A DNA stretch of 64,000 nt from Neoceratodus forsteri. Taxonomy: Eukaryota > Chordata > Ceratodontiformes > Ceratodontidae. A program made the position numbers and the translations under genes. Positions 1 to 11,132 of this stretch are shown in pieces. The notes under the pieces were generated by a model. It was not told where the DNA came from. It saw only the letters and a program-made list of their open reading frames with translations, and searched no databases. The stretch lies in NCBI GenBank assembly GCA_016271365.2, contig CM057449.1:1567380501-1567444500 (forward strand), written 5' to 3'. Within the stretch, counting starts at the first letter, position 1. Each line of letters starts with the position of its first letter.

Positions 1-75
1 AGAAGGGAGGCAACAGTAATTGCAGTAACTACCACTTCATGTGAATTGTGTAACTACAGCACAATACTACCGATC
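1..75. repeat. Edge of an AT-rich dispersed repeat
   Basis: The first ~75 bases closely resemble 12275-12345: both carry a variant of taattgYrgtaaYtaccaSttca followed by a gtgtaactaca stretch. The repeat is cut by the window edge, so its class cannot be told. Confidence 0.4.
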
Positions 76-479
76 TTCTCGGTGTCAATCATCACCACTT
101 ATCACTGTCTGAGTGACAGCTGGAAGCACAGAACCCAGTGTGAGTTGTTTTTTTTTGTAGGTGGAGGAGCCAGCACCAGAGGCGGTGCCACCCTTGAGGC
201 CGATGCATTACGTGGCACTCGAGGTCAGCCAGCAATGGTTGCCAACTCTTCTTCTGCTCCTGTTCTGCTTCTTGTGTCATCAAGAATGCAGCACCTCGCA
301 CCTGTTGAAGAAATTTCATCTGCAACATTGCGGCCTAGTTAGTTGACACTATTTTTGTTCCTTTCCAGTTCCACTGTCCGCTAGTAACTTGGCACCATTT
401 TCTGCAGGAGTCCGGTAAGGCCTTTCCTTTTTCTTTCTTGAGGCAGTGCAGAGTGTTTCTTATTATTTTAGTTATCATG

Positions 480-2940
480 AGTCATGTTAGGTTCATCCGG
501 GGACAAAAAGTGCTCTTCCGAGGCAGGATGGCTTCCTATGTGCTGGTGTCCCAGCACTGGCAGACCAGCATGACCAATACTTCACTTGCCTGAGTCCATC
601 TCACAATATCGATAATTGCGATGCTTGCTTCTCCATGGACCATGGAGCACTGCACATGGAAAGTCAGCCGCAAATTCACTGACTTTTGGAGGGCAGTGTT
701 GTATGAGGGACTCCAAGTGTGAGGTCTCTCCACCCTTCCTTTGGATCCCCTCCTGATTCTATAGACCTGTGAGAAGGGGTCTCCCCTTCTTCTAGCCTTG
801 CCAGGTAGTAGGTCTCTTCTGCAGTGCTGGAGGATTGGTTCGGGCATCTTGGGGGCGGGCTGGGAGCAACACACAGGCAGTCAACTCCTCAGAGGTGCAG
901 CCTCCCCCTGTATCACTGCCCACACCTGCTGGGCTTGGCACAGGTGACTCCCCAGTGCTGCCCACTGGTGCCATTCTGTATCACGAGGCAGTTTGTGGCT
1001 CTGGTGATTGGCACCATGAGAAATACTGGGCCCTCCTGCTGCACCACAAGTGGCACTGCAGATTGGAAAATCTCTGGGACTGCTCATCTGAAGGTCTTCT
1101 GGATCTCCTTCTCTCCCGAGCCAGATGCTTGGAAGACTGATCTGGACTGGCTGCCCAACTACTCAGAGTTGGAGGGTTCTGTGCCCTCCCAGGCATCTCT
1201 TCCCTTGGCACCAGTGATTATGATTGGTGCTGGCTCCCACACCAGTAGTGCCTGCCAGTAGTGACCCTCCATCTGAGAAGATGGTGGTTTGGATCTCAGG
1301 GGCCTGGAGATCTGTCGGTCCCAATGCTGTTCTCCCCCAGGCCAGAACAGGGACTCACTCTTCTGCTGTCTTCCTCAGGAGGCCTGTGGGACTGCAGCAG
1401 TCCCTAGCTTTTGCGAGATGAGGAAGAGGTTGGCCTCCAAGAATCAGCAAGGTTGAGGGTGGCACATGGGGGCAGCGACCTTCCTGGGGACTCTTGGATG
1501 TGTCACAGAGCTGAGCCTTTATTCTCTCCCTCGTTCCCTTCAAGGGAGGCCTTATTGGGTGGGGTTGGGGTCCGCCTTCTTGTTCTATGCAGTTGCAGTC
1601 TCCTCATCTCCTCACAGGGGAGTTTACCATTCAGGTCTCAGTCCTGACCACTTTGAGCTGGTTGAGCAGCCAGTAACTGCACAGACCAGCAGATCCCCAG
1701 GAGGTCCAAGATTGCCAGAAAGGTCCCCTAGCCCTGGCAGAGATCACTCAGATAAGGTAAAGTGCATCTCCCTATTGCCTCTGCAGCCCCACCTCATTTC
1801 CCAGGGCATGTGGGTTCTTCAGGGCCCTTGACCTGGGAGTAGTTCAAAGTCACTGCTGCTGCCTTCCTCAGGTATGTCAGGGCTATGGGTGAGCAAGTCT
1901 TTTGCCTGTCTCCCCTGCAGCAGCCAGACTTAGACTCTTCAGATTCATCAGCCACCCCATCTTCAAGGAAGAGGATATCTCTGTCCATCTGTCCTCAGAC
2001 GCTGATCATATAGGGTATCAGTGCTTCCTATCAAGGCTGGTTGGCAATCTGCACCTATCCCACATTGTAAGATGTAATACTTAGTGGACGATGTGTGTCT
2101 TCCTTATCAAATTCAGTGCGGACCACCTGGTCATCCTTTTCTGGCTGATTCCCTTCTAGGAAGCATGTCCCATACCTGGCAGTGCCCATCTGTTCCAACT
2201 CCGGCCCCTATGGACTTCCAGCACAGGTATTGCACACACCAGGGTCTCCAGGGACCTTGTCTCATCCCACTTCAGGGTGAGGGTACTGGATACCTCTTCT
2301 GGGCATAGACATCTGGTGTGCAACTGGCCCCGGATGTGGACTCTATGGAGTTTGATGGCTGGCAATGGATAGTGTTCTCTTTGGCTCGTATCATGCTCTG
2401 CTTTGCTGCTCATCAGGCACACCACGTTGCCTACAACAGGCAACTGTGGTAATGTTAGGTCAGGTGCTGACATTGCTGCCTGATGAGAAGGCAACCAGAC
2501 AGGCCATTGCCCTCTCTACATGGGGCCTGGAGCTCACAAGACACCAGGCAAAGGTGTCTTATGATGCCAATGAGGTAGCTTCATGGCTAGTGGTGACAGC
2601 GATCTGCATTAGGTGGACAGCATGGCTTCATCTATCAAGGTTATCACCCTTGGCATGGTGTAGGGTGCTGCCTCTGCTCTTCAGGGGACCCACCTTTTCT
2701 CCTGCATGGCAAGGTGGGAACTACAGGGGCAACTTCCGTCTCCCAGGCAAAGGGAGAACCCACCTCATCCTGACCAGTCACATGCCTAACTGGCCTCTAA
2801 TGGGTTTTCCTCCTTTTGTGGTCCTCCCCCACAAGAAACTGAGAGACTCACATCCCTCAGGGAAGTGCTGGGCCCCCTTCAGGGGTCTCAGTAGTCACCT
2901 AGACAGTGATGAATGGTGAAGATTGACACAGGGAAGATAT
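480..2940 (+). pseudogene. Decayed gag-like gene of a DIRS / LAP2-alpha-like retroelement
   Basis: Two separated stretches look like the gag protein that DIRS-type retrotransposons share with LAP2-alpha. Near 539-660 one frame has a Cys/His cluster, with C..GVPALADQHDQ, a CLSPSH step and CDACFSMDHGA, in the order of the Asp-Pro-His...CLG..H...C..C pattern of that family. At 2490-2640 another frame reads SYDANEVASWLVVTAICIR followed by WTAWLHLSRLS, matching the helical segment rich in Ala, Arg and Trp-Leu near the C-terminal part of the same gag. Everything between is broken by stops and shifts, and no reverse transcriptase or tyrosine recombinase was seen downstream. The region is more GC-rich than its surroundings. 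The family call is inference from these two motifs only. An unrelated gag of a Gypsy element is the main alternative. Confidence 0.45.
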
Positions 2941-3000
2941 AAAAATTATGAACCTATTGTAATTCTTGATCTTCTTGTATATCTTCACCATTCATCACTG
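2904..3000. repeat. Perfect 20-bp inverted repeat with 57-bp loop
   Basis: cagtgatgaatggtgaagat at 2904-2923 is the exact reverse complement of 2981-3000. It lies immediately 3' of the gag-like segment. It could be a transcript hairpin or the edge of a small inserted element. Confidence 0.85.
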
Positions 3001-3454
3001 GAAGCTTCCCTTCTAGGCCTCAGTCCTTTGATGATACCCCTCCCCGCTTGTCCTCTCCCTCCTTGAGGCCAATTGTGGGCTGGGTCCTACTGGTACCTCC
3101 GGGTCCTCTGTTACCTTCCCAAGTGACAGATGGCCCACCCTGGATGGGAGGACAAGTAGGGCTTCTTACCCTAGCCTTAGGGGCTCCATGTACTGTAGGT
3201 CCTTCTCTTCTCAGCTGGGGGGGGTCCTCCTGGATGTGGTCTGGTCCTGTGGTGGGGGATCTCCCCTAGGTGGGGTAGAGAGGAGAGGGACCACAGGGAC
3301 TCTCTTTCTACCTACTTATATAATTTTTCCTCTTCTCCTCCCACTTTTCTTTTTTTTTGGGGGGTAGGACTTGTCCTGGACAGGATTGCCCCTGAACCCT
3401 GTGGATCTCTCTCTCTCTGAACAATAGTAACTGGAGGGCTTTTTCTATAAACAA
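3001..3454. other. No gene seen; GC-rich tail of the gag-like region
   Basis: The sequence has short G-runs and polypyrimidine stretches (ctctctctct near 3405). I see no domain and no clear repeat boundary. It may be untranslated sequence of the retroelement upstream. Confidence 0.3.
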
Positions 3455-3721
3455 CGTCCTGTTATACAATGCTGAACAGTCATAAGACTGACTGATTGTA
3501 CATCGTGTACTGTATATGCACCTGCACTTTAGCTGCTACTGTATTGTATTTCAACTGTATTCTTGCATTAGTTGTACCTAGCTGTACTCAATATATTCAA
3601 TGTATTCTATTTCCTGTACCTTTCTTTGTTATTGTAAGTGTATTGTCTGTATTACCTATGTACCATCTTTATGGCCCTGGTCATGCCTAAAAAAAGTCCA
3701 TTGAATCAGTGCACCTAGGAA
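3455..3721 (+). repeat. 3' end of a LINE/SINE-tail family, copy 1
   Basis: This segment is the reverse complement of 10320-10590 with few differences. The shared landmarks include the two-base variants of tcaatatattcaatgtattc and the gcctgaaaa / gtgcacctacctggt end. The tail resembles those of the CORE-SINEs at 18.2 and 34.5 kb and the LINE tail at 51.9 kb, so it is probably the 3' untranslated end of one LINE family. Confidence 0.6.
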
Positions 3722-5346
3722 CATACAAACATAGAAAATTTGGCAGCAGAAACAAGCCACATGGTCTATCAAGTCTGCTCAAATGTGCAGCTAGCACACC
3801 TACTTCGCAGCTGCCCCTCCCTCTTCATAATAACCTCCCATCTCACCCTGTCCCATCCCCTTTTGAAACCCCCACTGTCTTAAGGATACCAACTCCTCTG
3901 GCAGAGAGTTCCATTCTGCCACAACCCTCTCCATGAAAAAGTGTTTCCTCATTTCCCTGCTATATCTACCCCCTCCAATCTAAGACCATGACCTCTTGTG
4001 TTCCTACCCCTGCTTAACTTAAATATCCCTTCTGTTCCTGTCTGGTTAATCCCCTTTAAGTACTTGAAGTTCTCAAACATGTTCCCCCAATCTCTCCTGT
4101 CCTACAGGGAGTACATAGTCAAGTCATGCAGCCTCTCCCCCTATGGCCTTCCCCCAGTCTCTGTATCATCTTAGTTGCTCTGTGCTGTACTCCTTCCAGT
4201 AGTCTGATATGCTTCTTTAGATATGGGCACCAGTACTGCATGCATTACTCCAGGTGTGGTCTGACCAGTGACCTGTAGAGAGGTAGGATCACCTCCCTGT
4301 TCCTGGAGGAGATTCTTCTCCCAATACACACCAGCATCCTGTTGACCAATGCTGCCACATTCCTGCACTGCCCTGAGTTCATTTTCCCATTTACAACCAC
4401 CCCTAGATCCTTTTCCTCCTCAGTGATACCTAACTGTACTCAACCCAGCTGATAGCACATCCCTGGGTTTTTTGCTCCAAAGTGCATTACTTTGCACTTT
4501 TTAGCATTGAACCCCAGCTGCCACTCTTCTGACCACTCCTCCAGTTTAATCAGGTCATTCTGAAGTTCCTGCCATCTCTCTATGTCATGCACCACCACCC
4601 CCGACTTGGTATCATCAGCGAAGAGGCTAATCTTATTCCTGATGCCATGCAAGATGCCTGCTATAAATATCCCAAACAACACCGGCCCCAGTATCAATCC
4701 TGTGGCACCTGCTTGTAACTGCCCTTGAAGATGAGAGCTTCCCCCAACCACTATCCTCTGCTGTCTTTCCTGAAGCCAGTTTTTGATCCAGTTAACCATC
4801 TTAGTCCCAACCCCCATATACATCAATTTCTCCCCCAACCTCCTATGTGGCACTGAATCAAAGGCCTTGCTGAAGTCTAAAAATATGACGTCCACCACGT
4901 GACCTTTGTCCAGTTCCCTCAGTATCCAGACATAGTACTCAACTAAGTTAGTCTGACAGGACCTTCCCAAGACAAACCCATGCAGATGACTGTCCTAGAG
5001 GTCCATTATCCTCCATAAATGTCACCAGCCTCTCTTTCAGGATTGTCTCCATCAGCTTCCCTATGATGGATGTCAGGCTTACAGGTCAGCAATTGCCTGG
5101 TTCATCCTTAGGGTCATTTTTTTTGGAGGCACCACACTGGCCATCCTCCAGTCCTGTGACATTCATCTTGTGTCCAGGGAGGTATTGAATGGGTCCACCA
5201 GTGGCCCTGCCAGTACCTCTACCAGTTCCCTCAGCACCCTGGGATGTATGCTGTCTGTTTCTGGTTTCTTATCCACCCTCAGACCCTCTAATACCTACCC
5301 TCAGTGATTACCCCATCTGTCACCCCTTCCCCCTGCCCACCATCCC
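3722..5346 (-). mobile_element. CR1 LINE copy A, 3' segment with reverse transcriptase
   Basis: The 3' terminus of a minus-strand CR1 begins at 3722 (reverse complement ends ...ttctatgtttgtatgt, the usual CR1 short terminal repeat). An uninterrupted frame at 4440-4970 gives the reverse-transcriptase core: a GRSCQTNLVE start, DFSKAFDSVPHRRL, and the catalytic box LFADDTK. The rest of the reading frame is broken. At 5346 the copy stops abruptly in the linker before the RT and resumes at 8000, because another CR1 was inserted between. The matching uninterrupted sequence is seen in the CR1 at 58.3-62.7 kb, around 59880-59960. Confidence 0.9.
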
Positions 5347-7999
5347 TAGTCCTTGTGGAAGATGATGAATGAAATGAAATCTGAGAAGATGAATAATGGC
5401 AGACTTCCTAAGGAGAGAGGGAACAGCTGGGGCCACCATTTGGAGACAGGCAATGGCACCACAATCTGCACAGGGGTTGTATACAGACCCCCTTCTCAGG
5501 GGGAGGAAATGGACAAAGGAAATGATAAGTATATACTTAGAATGGCAGAAAGAGAGGAGATATTGCTGATGGGTGATCTGAATATGCCAGATGTTAACAG
5601 TGCAGTTGCAGCTGCCACTTGAAGATACAGTTATTCTAGATGCCCCTACAGGGCATGCCTTAGACAACTAGTACTGGAGCCCCTCGAGAGGAGCAATATT
5701 AGACTTGATACTCTCAAATGGAGATGGAGAGGATCACAGATGTAAGTGGGTAGCCATCTGGGAACTAGTGACCATCGAACAGTATGGTTCACAATAAACA
5801 CAACTAATAGAGTCAAACCATACAAAGACAAAAGTACTGGACTTTAGGAGGGCTGACTTTGCCAAAATGGGTGAGTGCCTAAGAATGCACTAGCAAATGG
5901 GCAGAAGATGGGGTGGAAGAACAATGGGGAATAATAAAACTGCCATCACTGTAATGAGCCTTTGTGTGAAGCAAATAAACAAAACAAGATGATGTAAGAA
6001 ACCACTGGTTCTCAAGGAAGTGGCAGTGAGGTTCAAGAGAAAAGAAAACATTCAGGAAGTACAAGGAATCGCAGAAGAAGCAGGACAGAGAACTGTATCC
6101 AGTTAAAGCAAAGAGGCTGGGAAGGCAGTCAGAACAGCAAGGCCCAAACCGAGGAAAAGATAGCCAACTCAGTTAAGAAAGGATAAAACCTTTATAGGTA
6201 CATCAGAGAGCAAAGGAAGACCAAGGGAGGGATAGTGAGGCAATAAGGGGAGGGAGGGTGGGCAGAGGGACTGTGAAAAGGCAGAGATACTAAACAAATA
6301 TTTTTGCTCAGTATTTACAAATGAAGAGGGAGGTACATAAAACAAACAGTAGAAACACTGTGGATACAGAAGTTGATACCAGCCCATTTACAGAAAGAGG
6401 GTTCTGAAAGAACTCTTAAAACTGAAGGTGGACAAAGCAATGGGGCCTGATGGGATTCATCCAGAATTCTAAAAAGAACTAAAGGTAGAACCTAGTGACA
6501 CCACTGACTACCCTTTTTAACAAATCATGGGATGATGGGGTGGTACCGAGGATTGGAGGAGGGCAGATGTGATTCCCCTTCACAAAAGCGGGAGCAAGGC
6601 AGAAGCAGAAACTACAGACCTGTTAGTTTAACCTCAGTGATAGGGAAAATGATGGAATCACTTCTAAAGGAAAGAATTGTCAAGTATCTAGAGGCCAGGG
6701 GAGCACAGGACCCTAGGTAGCATGGATTCACAGTGGGAAGGTCATGCCAGATGAATCTGATAGATTTCTTTGACTGGGTGACCAAAGTAGTAGATCAGGG
6801 AGGGGCTGTGGACACGGCCTACCTAGACTTTAGCAAGGCATTTGACACAGTCCCACACACAAGATTAATATACAAGTTAGCCAGCCTGGGAGTGGGTCCC
6901 AAGATGACAGCCTGGGTAAAGAATTGGCTGGAGAATAGGACACAGAGAGTAATAGTAAATGGAGCCCACTCAGAGGAAAGGAGAGTTACTAGTGGGGTAC
7001 CATAGGGTTCAGTATTAGGACCGGTCCTCTTCAATGTCTTTATAAGTGACATTGCAGAAGGACTGGAAGGAAAAGTATGTCTCTTTGCAGATGACACTAA
7101 GATCTGCAACAGAGTTGATGCACAAGGTGGGGTAAGGAAAGGATGAGAAGGGACTTGCTTGAAGTTAGAGGAATGGTCAAATGTATGGCAGCTTAGATTC
7201 AATGCTAAGAAGTGCAAGGTAATGCACCTGGGAAACAAAAACCCAGGGGAAGAGTACACAATGGGGGGTGAGATACTAACAATGACAAAAATGGAAAGGG
7301 ACCTGGGGGTAGTCATATCAGATGACCTAAAGATGGGCAAGCAGTGTGAGAGGGCAGCAAGGAGGGCTGGGGGGATACTGGGATGCATAGGGAGAGACAT
7401 CACCAGTAGAAAACAGAAAGTTATTATCCCTCTGTACAGACAGCTGGTGAGACTCCATCTGGAGTACTGTGTGCAGTTCTGGAGACCCAATCTCCAAAAG
7501 ACATAGACAGGATGGAAAGCTGTCCAGAGAAGGCAACTAAAATGGTGCAGAGTCTGCACGGAAGACATATGAAGAGAGACTTAAGGAGCTTAATATGTAT
7601 AGCCTCGAGGAAAGGAAGGAGAGGGGGACATGATAGAAACTTTCAAGTACCTCAAGGGAATCAACAAAGTCCAAGAGGTAGCATCTTTCAAAAAGAAGGT
7701 GTAAGAACAAGAGGCACAATTTGAAGATGGGGGCAGCTCAGAGGTAATTTAAGGAAGTATTTTTTCACAGAGAGGGTTGTGGATGCATGGAATGGCCTTC
7801 CGGAGGAAGGTTGTGGAGTCAAAATCAGTGGCGAATTCAAGCATGCATGGGATAGACATAAAAAGCAATTCTAGGGGTGGGGTTAGGAAGAAGTAGGCTG
7901 CTGGTTAACTAGGATCTGCAGCTTATCCAGTAGGTAGGGAAATGGGCAGACTGGGTGGGCCAAGCGGTCCTTATCTGCCGTCAAATTCTATGTTTCTAA
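5347..7999 (+). mobile_element. CR1 LINE copy B, plus strand, inserted into copy A
   Basis: This is a 5'-truncated CR1 of 2.65 kb. It starts inside the endonuclease region: VVYRPPSQ, GDLNMPDVN in place of the usual GDFN, and a degenerate SDH box near 5770. It runs through the reverse transcriptase to a typical CR1 3' end (tctatgtttcta at 7988-7999). Its two ends coincide with the break in copy A, so it is younger than copy A. Subfamily differs from copy A: the 3' end has a different sequence before the terminal repeat. Confidence 0.9.
6532..7506 (+). pseudogene. CR1 reverse transcriptase of copy B, broken
   Basis: RT domain pieces lie in two frames. 6640-7005 contains SLTSVIGKMMESLLKERI, then GRSCQMNLIDFFDWVTK and DFSKAFDTVPHTRL, ending at a stop directly after TSGVP where the family normally reads PQGSVLGP. 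The next segment keeps VCLFADDTKICNRVD (catalytic Asp-Asp present). 7159-7506 gives the thumb and connection, with LRFNAKKCKVMHLGNKNPG and [13 protein letters not shown]. At least three stops or shifts make it non-functional. Confidence 0.85.
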
Positions 8000-8394
8000 G
8001 ATGCCTGCCCTTCTCCCGCATGAATATTGAACAGAAGTACTCATTTAGTGCTTCTGCCAATTCTTCTCCTTTCTCTGCCCATCCCCATCCTTTTTGAGCC
8101 ACACTATATGATCCTTGCAACTCCTTCTTTCCTTAGTGCATCAGAAGAAGTCATTTTCCCCATCTTTGATTCCCTGAGCCAGCCTCAGTTCCCTGGAGCC
8201 TTGGCTGCTCTAACACCCTTGGTAACTTCTCTGGACTTCCTCACATACTCATCCCTGTCTTCCCCCCTCCCAGAATTCTTGTATGTATGGAATGCTGCTT
8301 TTTTCTCCATCACCTTATTTAAAACATCCCTACTTACCCAGCACAGCTTCTTAGATCTTCCCTTCTTGCTCTGCAGTTTGGTACAGGTTCCAAC
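8000..8394 (-). mobile_element. CR1 copy A, middle segment
   Basis: This continues copy A after the copy B insertion: gaacagaagtactcatttag at about 8030 matches 59961-59980 in the other CR1. It covers the linker between endonuclease and RT. It ends at the hAT target duplication 8387-8394. Confidence 0.85.
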
Positions 8395-9778
8395 TAGAGA
8401 TGCAGTGAATTTAAAGTTTGCCCGCGGAGTGACAGCGAAGTGGGCAAATCTGCATCATGGAGCACTTCACGAAATTTTCCTGCAGAAGTCGGAATTTTGC
8501 CTAGGTGAAATTTCACCTTCCAGGGACAAAATGTCACCTTCCACAATGAAATGTTGCCTCCCTCCATGGGGGAAATTTCACCTTAGAGTGGGTATACCTT
8601 AAATAAGCTATAAATAAGTAGATCCCTGGATGCTAGTGGTCCCTCCCTGCACCTGTCCCACATGTAATTAATTGTATATAATTAAATTATCCATTGTGGC
8701 TAGTGGTCCCTCCCCTCCACCCAGTAATAACCCACCCCACCCATCACGGAAATGTACAGTCAGTAACCCCCCACCCACATCCCTCCATATCTCCTCCTTT
8801 AGTCTTAATATTATCCTGTTAAAATAATAAAAATCTCAGGTGGTCTAGTGTTATTTCTGTAAATTTTAAACCCCTCCAGAATCTGATCCCTCCTCAGTTC
8901 AAATAAATCTGTTTCCCTGAGTTTATCCAGTTCCCACCACCACCCCCAGCCTCCCCAGGCAGAACGGAAAAGTCCTCTTCTCTCCACGGTCAAGCTTCAC
9001 TGACCGAGCTGTCAAATTGAAGCTTATTCATTGACAGCTCAGTCGGTGGGCCAGCCGTGGAGAAGACAAGAGGGCTGTGCCGATCTACCGGCACTGCTGC
9101 CAGGATTTAGGATGGGGGTGAGAGTGGGGTTGTGGCGGGGACATCTGGCTGCTAGGGAGGCTGGGTTTGGAGGGCACTCACCAGGGAATCAGATTTATGG
9201 GAACTGGGAAGGGGATCAGATTCAGGAGGTGGTCTACAATTTAAAAAAACATCATTAGACCACCAGAAATTTTTTTTTCTTTTAGCAGGATAATATTAAG
9301 GACTAAAGGAGGAAATATGAAGGGATACAGGTTGGGGGGTTACTGTACATTTCTATGGCAGGTGGCAGGGTGGGTTATTAGCGGGTGGAAGGTAGGCACC
9401 ACTAGCCACCATGGATAATATAATTACCTACAATTACATGTGGGACAGGTGGGGGGAGGGACCGCTAGCCACCAGGGATTTGTCTCTCTACATGTGGGAC
9501 AGGTGGGGGGAGGGACTGGTAGCCACCAGGAATCTACTAATTTTAACTTATACCTGCTAAGGTGAAATTTTGCCCATGGACAGAGGTGAATTTTCACTGT
9601 GGAAGGTGAAATTTTGTCACAGAAGGTGAAATTTCGCTGCGGAAGGTGAAATTTTGCCATTCCACCAGGTGAAATTTCACCACTTCACCAGGCGAAATTT
9701 TGTATTCTGCTACGCAAAATGGGAGGAATATTGCAGATTTCTCCATGAAGCAAATTCCACCCACTTCACCCACCACTA
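8395..9778. mobile_element. Non-autonomous hAT foldback element with perfect 8-bp TSD
   Basis: The element is flanked by identical 8-bp copies of gttccaac (8387-8394 and 9779-9786), the duplication length of hAT transposons. Its ends are imperfect inverted repeats starting TAG: left tagagatgcagtgaa, right (reversed) tagtggtgggtgaag. The two halves are imperfect reverse complements, folding around 9016-9030 with inner arms ending in gagctgtcaa / ttgacagctc. Near both ends a ~20-bp unit with core ggtgaaattt is repeated, about seven times at 9558-9705 and at least twice at 8510-8585. These may be sub-terminal transposase sites. No transposase is encoded. CR1 copy A sequence resumes cleanly on the far side. 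Confidence 0.85.
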
Positions 9779-9786
9779 GTTCCAAC

Positions 9787-10020
9787 AGCCTCTACAAGCC
9801 ACAATGTCGTTTTTTCCTACTTCTGGTTTGCATCCCAGTGAGATTGAATTCCTGCCAGGTACTCTCCCAAGATTTCACTCCATCCTACTGAGAGTCAGCC
9901 TTTCTGAAGTCAACCACCCTCATCCCTGTACCAACCACCTCCCTGCCTATGTTGAGGCGTGAACCACACAGATTGGTGGTCACTCCCTGCCAGTGGGTCC
10001 ACAACCCCCACCTCCCTTAC
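9787..10020 (-). mobile_element. CR1 copy A, 5' segment (endonuclease part)
   Basis: The sequence after the hAT matches 60310-60545 of the other CR1, including the segment coding the SDHxSVW motif (ggtggtcactccctgccagt). The match fades at about 10020, which is probably the 5' truncation point of copy A. Confidence 0.75.
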
Positions 10021-10319
10021 AGCTTCCCTGGTAAATAAATATCTGCTGTGTGGAGCAATGGTGGGTGGTACCAGATACACATGCAGGGACTCCTCCTTAG
10101 TCATTACATGCACATCTTCACCACCATGCCCCAACCCTCATGGTATAGTCAGGGGCTGTGGTAGCTTGGTGTGAATGATGGTGCCATGGCTGCCACCTCA
10201 TTCAGCTAATGGCTAAGGAGGCATCCCAGCATGTGTATCTGGCATTACCCACCATAACTCCACACAGCAGATCAGTGATATTTATTTATTCCTTGTTTCT
10301 TTGTTTTCTGTTTGTTTGC
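10021..10319. repeat. Fragment of a dispersed repeat shared with 12040-12130
   Basis: The segment ctgctgtgtggagcaatggt (10039 onward) with a following gatacacatgcaggga recurs at 12058-12110 with small changes. This suggests two pieces of one repeat family bracketing the tandem array. No coding potential is recognised. Confidence 0.45.
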
Positions 10320-10590
10320 TTACCAGGTAGGTGCACTGATTCAGTGGACCATTTTCAGGCATGACCCAGGCCATAAAGATGATACATAGGTAATGCAGAC
10401 AATACATTTACATTAACAGAGAATGGTACAGGAAATAGAATACATTGAATATATTGAGTACAGCTTGGCACAATTAAGTGCAAGAATACCGTTGAAACAC
10501 AATAGAGTAGTAACTAAAGTGTGGTTACAATATACATGATGTACAATCAGACTTATGATGACTGTTCATCATTGTACAATAGGACAGTTT
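10320..10590 (-). repeat. 3' end of a LINE/SINE-tail family, copy 2
   Basis: Inverted copy of 3455-3721; see that entry. On the minus strand it runs to accaggtaagcaaac-type sequence and an A-rich, aaataaata end at 10270-10330, as expected for a LINE or SINE 3' terminus. Confidence 0.6.
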
Positions 10591-10862
10591 AGTCTTTGGT
10601 ACAGAAGAATTAGGACTGTCATCGAAGGGTAGCCAATGCCCCACCCACAGCCACCCACCTGTGCAGCAGCAGGACATGGTTGTGGGTGCAGCACAGGTGT
10701 GGGTCAATCTTACAGAAGCAGCAATATTTAAAGTTATGTTATGTGAACAATATGCATTGTGAAACTAGTTAACAACTACATAGTGCAGTTATAGTGTAGG
10801 TTGTACAGTAGTTACAATTTAGTAAGTGGCACTTAAATTATCCTTAGAAATCATTCCCTCAT

Positions 10863-10966
10863 GAAGCTATGGCAGTATAGCGTAATGGTTAAAAGCACAG
10901 CCTTCAACCTGAGAACTATGAGCCCATCCCAGAGCCACCACTTGTATACTGTGTGACACTAAAATA
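10863..10966 (+). mobile_element. tRNA-derived CORE-SINE, truncated
   Basis: The head ggcagtatagcgtaatggtt and the body segment cttgtatactgtgtgacac match the heads and CORE parts of the SINEs at 18229-18436 and 34494-34700. The copy stops right after gtgtgac, where MIR-type CORE sequence would continue. Confidence 0.6.
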
Positions 10967-11132
10967 AACATGCAATCTTTTTACAAGTTAAACATTTTTA
11001 TTAATTTTTCATAAGATATCCAGACAAACCTCTTACAGTACAGTACAATGTGAGATTTTTTTAAAAGAAATTGAGGCAGCATATAATAAGAACATTGCTA
11101 CAATAATACAAGGAGATTTTGGTTTAAAATAT

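Noticed and set aside
5353..5622. Stand-alone 89-codon gene with YRPPSQ motif
   Set aside because: It is the endonuclease part of CR1 copy B, not an independent gene.
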